Positions 59,356-64,000 of a stretch of DNA of 64,000 nucleotides are shown here, in pieces. Made by a program: the position numbers and the translations under genes. This DNA is from Lentisphaeria bacterium (lineage in GTDB: Bacteria > Verrucomicrobiota > Lentisphaeria > Victivallales > UBA1829): NCBI GenBank assembly GCA_003526375.1, contig DPDG01000026.1:66680-130679 (forward strand), read 5' to 3'. The notes beneath the pieces are model-generated. The model did not search any database. It saw only the letters and a program-made list of their open reading frames with translations, and had not been told where the DNA came from. The number at the start of each line of letters is the position of its first letter. The stretch's first letter is position 1.

Positions 59356-61518
59356 TCAGAATGAGAATTCACGGTAGAAGATGTGCATCAGTGAACGGAC
59401 AAGTTCCACGGACATGCGGTAGGTCTTCCTGACTTCCGCCTGCCCGGTGCGCCCCGAACGGCAGAGAATCGGTTCATCCGGAATCACGGTAATGCAGTAA
59501 AGCACGTTCACGGGCGTGAACTCATGTGTCTTCCGGTTCGGATAACAGGGCACGATACCCCCCATCGCCTGCACAAGGGTCGAGTCGCGGAACTTGACCG
59601 CCACGGGATTCAGCGAACCGATCCGCCCCGGATACTCCTTGAGCTCCCCGCGCAGGCGGATCATCACGCGGTCTCCTTTCTGAATCCGGTTCACCTCGCG
59701 GTCCAGCGCATAAGCATAAACCGCAACCTCTTTCGAGACGATCTCTCCGAGCACCGTTCCCTTTTCCAGCCAGCGCCCTTCGGAAACGCCTTTGATCGCC
59801 GGCACGAAAATCCCTGCCGCCTCCGCCCTCACCGCCATATGACTGCGGCGGCGCTTCATCTCATTCTGCGTCAACAGGTTCGCACGCAGTTTCTCATATA
59901 CGGCGGGACTCGCCCCGATCGTCTTGGTATCGGAACGCAGGAGATCCAGTTCCGCGCGGTTCCGGTCGGCGGAAATTTCATAACGCCTGATGTTGAAATC
60001 AAGAAACACGTTGCGGAACGGCAGAATCAGATCCCCTTTTTCCACGGAAAAAGGCTCGTCTTTCAACTCTTTCGCGGCAAACGCGGATTCATTGACCGTC
60101 ACCATGCGCCTCGTTTCAGGCACAATCTCGCAAGGCAGGGAAAACGACCACGGAAGCGGAATGAAAAGAAGTGAAACCAGTCCGCAGACAGCCAGAGCGG
60201 TCAGCAGTGTTTTAGCCCAGCTCATCCGCTTGCGCAGAGTTTTCAACGCTTTCAACTCAAAAATCACCGGCATCAGCAGCATCGTATAGACTTCAATCGC
60301 CATCAGGATGATCGCCACGGGTTTCGTGAACTTGAAATAGATGATCAGGATAATGGACGTATAGAGGAAAAGACGGTAGATAAAAGCGCTGATGCCGAAA
60401 ACATACAGCGTCAGCGGGGAACAGTCTCCGCTGTCGGGCCAGGAGCCGATACCGAGGAAAAAACGGCGGTTCCATGCCTTGATGAATTCGCTGGAACGCT
60501 GCATCAGGTTCTCGATGTTCATGAAGTCGCACAGCAGATAATAACCGTCATAGCGGATAAAGGGATTGCCGTTGACCAGCAGCGTTCCGAGCGCACTGAC
60601 CGTAAACAGATAAAACATCGTTGATTTCAGAGGTCCGGGCTGGGCATACACCCATACAATCGCGGCGAGCCCGCCGAAGATCAGCTCGCTGGCGATACCG
60701 GCGCCGTCGCAGGCAGTGCGTTTTGCGCGGGAAAGCCGCCATGTATCGGTCAAATCCACAAAGAGCCGGGGGTAAAATACGATGAAACTGATCCCCATGG
60801 AGCGCACCCGCGCGCCGAAACTCTTTGCCGTATAGCCATGCGCCAGCTCATGAACCGACTTCGTGATCAGCAGAGCCCAGAAGTATTTCACCAGTCCCGC
60901 CCACGAAAGAGAGTTCACGAACGTTGCATACGCCTCGTTCCACGAACGCAGCAGCAGGATGTATCCGCCCAGAGCCGCCGCAACGATGAAGAACAGCGTG
61001 AATCTGTTGAACAACATGCGGATGAAAGGCATCGTCGCCGTGAAAAAGCCGTCCGGGTGAATCGGGGGAAGCCGGAAGAACAGATACATCCCCATAATCC
61101 GGTGAAACGTGGTTTTCTCCTTCATTTCACGGTGCCGCATGACCTTCATGTTCAGTGCCCCGTATTCCGGCGCGACCAGATTGTTCGCATGCAGGAAATT
61201 GATCAGTTCAAGCAGCTCCGCCTTATCACAGTCCAAACCGAAAGAGTTGACCCGCGCCAGAAATTCGCTGAACTCGTAACTGCGGTCCATCAGTTGCAGA
61301 ATCCGACAGGAACGCTCGGAAAGTTTGTAATACGCCTCGGACAGCGGATCGAAAATCATTGCATAGTCGCCATGTTCTCCGGGCGGAATGAACTGGATGT
61401 CCGAACGGATCACTCCGGTGCGGAACTCCGGCTTCTTCTGCGGCGGTATTTGCGCTTTCCCGGTCTCCTGCGAAGTTCCGGAAGCGCCCTGGGATGTGAT
61501 GTTCTGTTCCATGTTCAT
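59356..61518 (-). CDS. M50-type membrane metalloprotease with PqqD-like N-domain and HlyD-like C-domain
   Basis: 720 residues. Residues about 33-115 resemble a PqqD/RRE-type domain (SDIQFIPPGEHGDYAMIFDP then LSEAYYKLSERSCRILQLMD). The centre is a site-2-protease-like M50 domain with HELAH at 223-227 (KSVHELAHGYTAKSFGARVR) and NPFIRYDGYYLLCDF (second metal ligand), within about seven membrane segments. The C-terminus is a lipoyl/HlyD-type barrel (PFSVEKGDLILPFRN, VNRIQKGDRVMIRLRGELK). Such hybrid proteins occur with peptide or polysaccharide export systems. The gene is second-to-third in a row of three (gap seven bases after the HlyD gene). Confidence 0.88.
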   Translation of the reverse strand: MNMEQNITSQGASGTSQETGKAQIPPQKKPEFRTGVIRSDIQFIPPGEHGDYAMIFDPLSEAYYKLSERSCRILQLMDRSYEFSEFLARVNSFGLDCDKAELLELINFLHANNLVAPEYGALNMKVMRHREMKEKTTFHRIMGMYLFFRLPPIHPDGFFTATMPFIRMLFNRFTLFFIVAAALGGYILLLRSWNEAYATFVNSLSWAGLVKYFWALLITKSVHELAHGYTAKSFGARVRSMGISFIVFYPRLFVDLTDTWRLSRAKRTACDGAGIASELIFGGLAAIVWVYAQPGPLKSTMFYLFTVSALGTLLVNGNPFIRYDGYYLLCDFMNIENLMQRSSEFIKAWNRRFFLGIGSWPDSGDCSPLTLYVFGISAFIYRLFLYTSIILIIYFKFTKPVAIILMAIEVYTMLLMPVIFELKALKTLRKRMSWAKTLLTALAVCGLVSLLFIPLPWSFSLPCEIVPETRRMVTVNESAFAAKELKDEPFSVEKGDLILPFRNVFLDFNIRRYEISADRNRAELDLLRSDTKTIGASPAVYEKLRANLLTQNEMKRRRSHMAVRAEAAGIFVPAIKGVSEGRWLEKGTVLGEIVSKEVAVYAYALDREVNRIQKGDRVMIRLRGELKEYPGRIGSLNPVAVKFRDSTLVQAMGGIVPCYPNRKTHEFTPVNVLYCITVIPDEPILCRSGRTGQAEVRKTYRMSVELVRSLMHIFYREFSF

Positions 61519-61525
61519 CCTGCCG

Positions 61526-62923
61526 TTATACGCCGCGATACCAGAGAACCAGACTGCGGAAGAGGTAATATCCGAGTTTGACTTTCTCGCCGGTCACGCG
61601 GGCGACTCCGCGCATTCCGAAACGAAGCCCCGGAACATTGTTCTCCATTTCCGCCTTCACGTTGTAGCTGTAAATATTCTGCTCGGTCAGCTCCGGATAA
61701 AAACGCGAGGAGAGAATCTTCACGGGAATCGGCAGTTCCGGCCGCGTATGCAGGAACAGCGTAATGCGCGGATTCCCCTCCAGCACGGACGCGTCTTTCT
61801 CATTCACCATGATCTCCGCAATCATACCCTCATTGGAAAGAATGTCGAACTGTTTCTCGCCGAGCCTCAGGGCGCGCCCCGCAAGTTTGTCCGCGCTCCC
61901 TTCCGCAATGGCGAGAATCCCCGGTACGGGAGCAGTCACGACGCTGTGCGCAAGATACCATTTCGCCTCCTGAATCGCCACGCGCGCGGAATCCCGCTTG
62001 AATGCAAGAACTTTCAGCCGTCCGAGGCTCTCCTTGTCCGTAAAGGAAGCCTTCTGGACCTGCTCATATTCCGCATTCGCCTCTTTGAATGCGGCTTCGG
62101 AGGCGGCTAACTGGAAACGCATCCGTTCCGTATCGTATTCCAGAATCTTATCACCCGCCTTGACCTCATCGCCATCATTGAAGAAACAGTTTTTCACCAC
62201 ACAGTCGAACCATGCGTAGGAGTTGTATTCCGCATTGGGCTTGACCACGAATTCAGCGGAAACGGTATGCTCCACATCCACCGTGAACATGGCAATGATG
62301 AACGCAAGCAGCAGAAACAGCAGAACGCGGATCAGCGTGATCTTCCTGAGCCAGTTGAAAAAGACCCGCGCCCCGCCCGTCGGCGTATGGTTCCAGAGCG
62401 CATTGCCGTAATCCGACGCCAGCAGAGGAATCGTCGCCTCCACATGCGGCGGAACCGTCCCTTTGAACTCCATCAGCCATACGAACGGCTCTTTCGCGGA
62501 ATTCCTGTAACGAGTGGAACGGAGCGGCACCAGAATCAGGGAACCGCCCTCCTCCGTCAGACGCTCGAACGCATCCTGCGCTTTCTGCGGAAGCTTCTTC
62601 AAAGTCTCGTTCCGGTCGCTCAGTTCAACCATTCCGCCGCTGAAATCCAGATTCCGGCACAATGTCTTCACGTCTGCGGCGTATTCCGTATGCTGTTTCA
62701 CCTCCACCTGCGCATATTCCGCCACAATGGACGGTTTGCCGCGCATATCGGCAAGGCAGGAAGACTCATAAGCCAGCAGAGTGCGGGAATTATTGACAAT
62801 ATGCACGCCGACAGTGGTCAGATCCGGCTGTTCAAACGCATCGCGCCCCAGACGCATGATCGCGGCAAACGCGCGCAGCCTGGCTTTCAGTTCGGCATTT
62901 TCATGTTGCAGATTATTTTCCAT
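61526..62923 (-). CDS. HlyD-type adaptor with N-terminal GAF-like domain
   Basis: 465 residues. The N-terminal ~170 residues resemble a GAF-like module (VGVHIVNNSRTLLAYESSCL, GGSLILVPLRSTRYRNSAKE). It is followed by one membrane helix (LIRVLLFLLLAFIIAMFTVD) and a lipoyl/coiled-coil adaptor body (VVKNCFFNDGDEVKAGDKIL, LAASEAAFKEANAEYEQVQK, VVTAPVPGILAIAEGSADK). It is a membrane-fusion-type protein of an efflux or export machine. It overlaps the next upstream HlyD gene by 11 bases and is followed seven bases later by the M50 gene. Confidence 0.87.
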   Translation of the reverse strand: MENNLQHENAELKARLRAFAAIMRLGRDAFEQPDLTTVGVHIVNNSRTLLAYESSCLADMRGKPSIVAEYAQVEVKQHTEYAADVKTLCRNLDFSGGMVELSDRNETLKKLPQKAQDAFERLTEEGGSLILVPLRSTRYRNSAKEPFVWLMEFKGTVPPHVEATIPLLASDYGNALWNHTPTGGARVFFNWLRKITLIRVLLFLLLAFIIAMFTVDVEHTVSAEFVVKPNAEYNSYAWFDCVVKNCFFNDGDEVKAGDKILEYDTERMRFQLAASEAAFKEANAEYEQVQKASFTDKESLGRLKVLAFKRDSARVAIQEAKWYLAHSVVTAPVPGILAIAEGSADKLAGRALRLGEKQFDILSNEGMIAEIMVNEKDASVLEGNPRITLFLHTRPELPIPVKILSSRFYPELTEQNIYSYNVKAEMENNVPGLRFGMRGVARVTGEKVKLGYYLFRSLVLWYRGV

Positions 62924-63701
62924 TGCCGTCCCCGACCTTCATAAGAGTTCCGGACATGCCGGCGGAAAAATGATGTTCCGCATTGTCGATCAGCACCTTG
63001 ATCTCAATGGTCTCGCTCCGGTGGTCCGCACGCCCGGCGATTTCAAACACTGAACCGGTCACGGTCTTGCCGTTTTCATGCACTTTGAACGTGACGGGGA
63101 TTCCGATTTTGATCTTCGGCAGTTCGGCGGTCGGCAGATTCATGACCGCAAGCAACTGATTGTCGTCAATGATGGAGATCAGGGGCTGACCGCTCCTGAC
63201 CGTTTCAAATTCACGAGTCAACAGCTTTTCCACCGTTCCGTCGAAAGGCGCCCTGATAGTGCAGAAAGCCAGTTGAAGCAGCGCATCCGCATAATTGATC
63301 TGGGCAGTCTGGTAGCGCTCGACGCCGACTTTCGCATCCAGTTCAGACTTTATCACTTCGATCTCGCTCTGAAGGTCCTCTTTGAAAAGGCGCTTGTTGT
63401 CTTCCCATTTCTGCCTGGTGTAGTTCGCGTTCAGCTCCGCCTCCTTCATCAGGGACCTCATCCGCTGGAGATCGTTATTGTATTTCTTGTCATCCAGTTT
63501 CAGGAGCACATCGCTCTTTTTGAAACGCTCGCCGCCGCGGAAGTTGTATTTGACGACCACGCCGTCGATCTGCGTGGAAAGAATCGCCTCCCGGAACGGA
63601 AACAGGACAACTTTCACAGGCAGGGAGTCATAGGTCATATCGGCGGCGGGCAAAACCAAAAACGCCAGCAGCAAAAACAGGGACGGTAAAACTTTTTTCA
63701 T
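62913..63701 (-). CDS. Secreted HlyD/RND-type periplasmic adaptor
   Basis: 262 residues with a signal peptide (MKKVLPSLFLLLAFLVLPAA). It has a lipoyl half-motif (VVKYNFRGGERFKKSDVLLK), a hairpin coiled coil (YNNDLQRMRSLMKEAELNAN, LQSEIEVIKSELDAKVGVER), then the second half (CTIRAPFDGTVEKLLTREFE, VRSGQPLISIIDD) and beta-barrel. This is the pattern of a periplasmic adaptor. It is the first gene of the trio and probably of the whole minus-strand unit down to 50537. No RND pump or outer membrane channel lies beside it in this window. Confidence 0.9.
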   Translation of the reverse strand: MKKVLPSLFLLLAFLVLPAADMTYDSLPVKVVLFPFREAILSTQIDGVVVKYNFRGGERFKKSDVLLKLDDKKYNNDLQRMRSLMKEAELNANYTRQKWEDNKRLFKEDLQSEIEVIKSELDAKVGVERYQTAQINYADALLQLAFCTIRAPFDGTVEKLLTREFETVRSGQPLISIIDDNQLLAVMNLPTAELPKIKIGIPVTFKVHENGKTVTGSVFEIAGRADHRSETIEIKVLIDNAEHHFSAGMSGTLMKVGDGNGK

Positions 63702-63723
63702 GCGCTCTTTTCCTTACATTTTT

Positions 63724-63758
63724 CAGTATGACTATACTGCCGAAACCGGAAAAATCAA
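63724..63758 (-). promoter_or_regulatory. Promoter and palindrome before the HlyD/M50 operon
   Basis: TTGATT (63758-63753), 16-base spacer, TATAGT (63736-63731). A 6-4-6 palindrome CAGTATGACTATACTG (63724-63739) lies over the -10, a likely repressor site. The remaining stretch to 64000 has no gene I can support. Confidence 0.55.
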
Positions 63759-64000
63759 AGCCTGAATGAAAAAAATACGGCTTCGTTTGATCCTGTCTCA
63801 AATTTATGCACAAGGCAAAAGGATGACAGGAAGACGAAAGACAAGGAGCCTGAACCATTCCGGCGGCAGGAATTCAGCTCAATGCCCACATGGCTTCTTG
63901 TTCGCATGCGCGATATAGAACGGCTGAAGCATCGTCCGGTGGACAATCCACAGGGCAACCGGCAGGAATACAATCGTAATTCAAGTTTTCCTGTTTTTTT

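Noticed and set aside
63879..63980. Minus-strand hydrophobic frame at the right edge (LPVALWIVHRTMLQPFYIAH)
   Set aside because: In-frame stop just upstream, no start with a ribosome site, and too short; may be the end of a gene after a frameshift but cannot be supported.
1..64000. tRNA, rRNA, riboswitch and CRISPR genes
   Set aside because: Scanned the intergenic stretches by eye; none shows the conserved arms, T-loop GTTCGAATC or regular repeat spacing. A covariance search could still find a small RNA.

Overview
The window looks like the chromosome of a fermentative, glycan-degrading member of the Lentisphaerota (Victivallis-like) or a close PVC relative. The grounds are several pseudopilin-like proteins with the FTLIELL leader, LacI-type and GntR-LacI-type regulators each placed beside a large secreted sugar-active protein, DUF4838, DUF6259 and heparinase-like enzymes, a ThuA/Gfo-Idh pair and an M55 peptidase. 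This is inferred from gene content; there is no rRNA gene to confirm it. I found no rRNA, tRNA or CRISPR array.

Layout. 1-2570: a Gfo/Idh/MocA oxidoreductase (cut by the window edge) and a ThuA-like protein, divergent from an AraC regulator. 2575-20133: three catabolic cassettes, each built as regulator, pseudopilin, secreted or glycan-active protein: LacI (9252, minus) with pseudopilin, DUF4838, a secreted protein and M55 peptidase; LacI (9639, plus, broken by a 70-bp duplication) with a pseudopilin remnant and a GH-like protein; GntR-LacI (18669, minus) with pseudopilin and a LamG-DUF6259 protein; then an aminotransferase. 20321-28717: GH2 enzyme, aldolase/dehydrogenase fusion, orphan ilvN, a phosphodiesterase-like protein, an XPB-like helicase and a DUF790 (Bax1-like) nuclease. 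28780-30700: an AT-rich island with an IS4-type transposase remnant, two unknown ORFs and a frameshifted pseudopilin-like gene. 30816-37046: a fourth cassette (GntR-LacI, pseudopilin, heparinase II/III-like protein, secreted protein).

37047-42781: a dnaA leader (possible origin), dnaA, a PHP phosphatase, DUF89, a 5'-nucleotidase-like protein and a lipoprotein. 42807-46193: rhamnose genes (AraC regulator divergent from rhaA, then an orphan sugar-binding lipoprotein). 46248-48465: a lipoprotein, a WbuC-like cupin and queH. 48530-50146: a processive-type GT2 preceded by a 59-residue paralogue of its own N-terminus. 50537-63701: one long minus-strand run. It starts with a HlyD / HlyD / M50-HlyD export trio and continues into an acyl-chain biosynthesis operon (two truncated ketosynthase-like proteins, B12-radical SAM, GT2-DUF2062, lipid-A-type acyltransferase, ketosynthase, ACP, HxxxD acyltransferase, AMP ligase) joined mostly by ATGA overlaps. 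It resembles aryl-polyene loci but lacks reductase and dehydratase genes.

The most interesting items are the repeated regulator-pseudopilin-enzyme architecture, a repeat element that carries the pseudopilin leader itself, the acyl/radical-SAM/HxxxD operon with its PqqD-like/M50/HlyD exporter, the XPB-Bax1 pair, and the 70-bp duplication that breaks a LacI gene.
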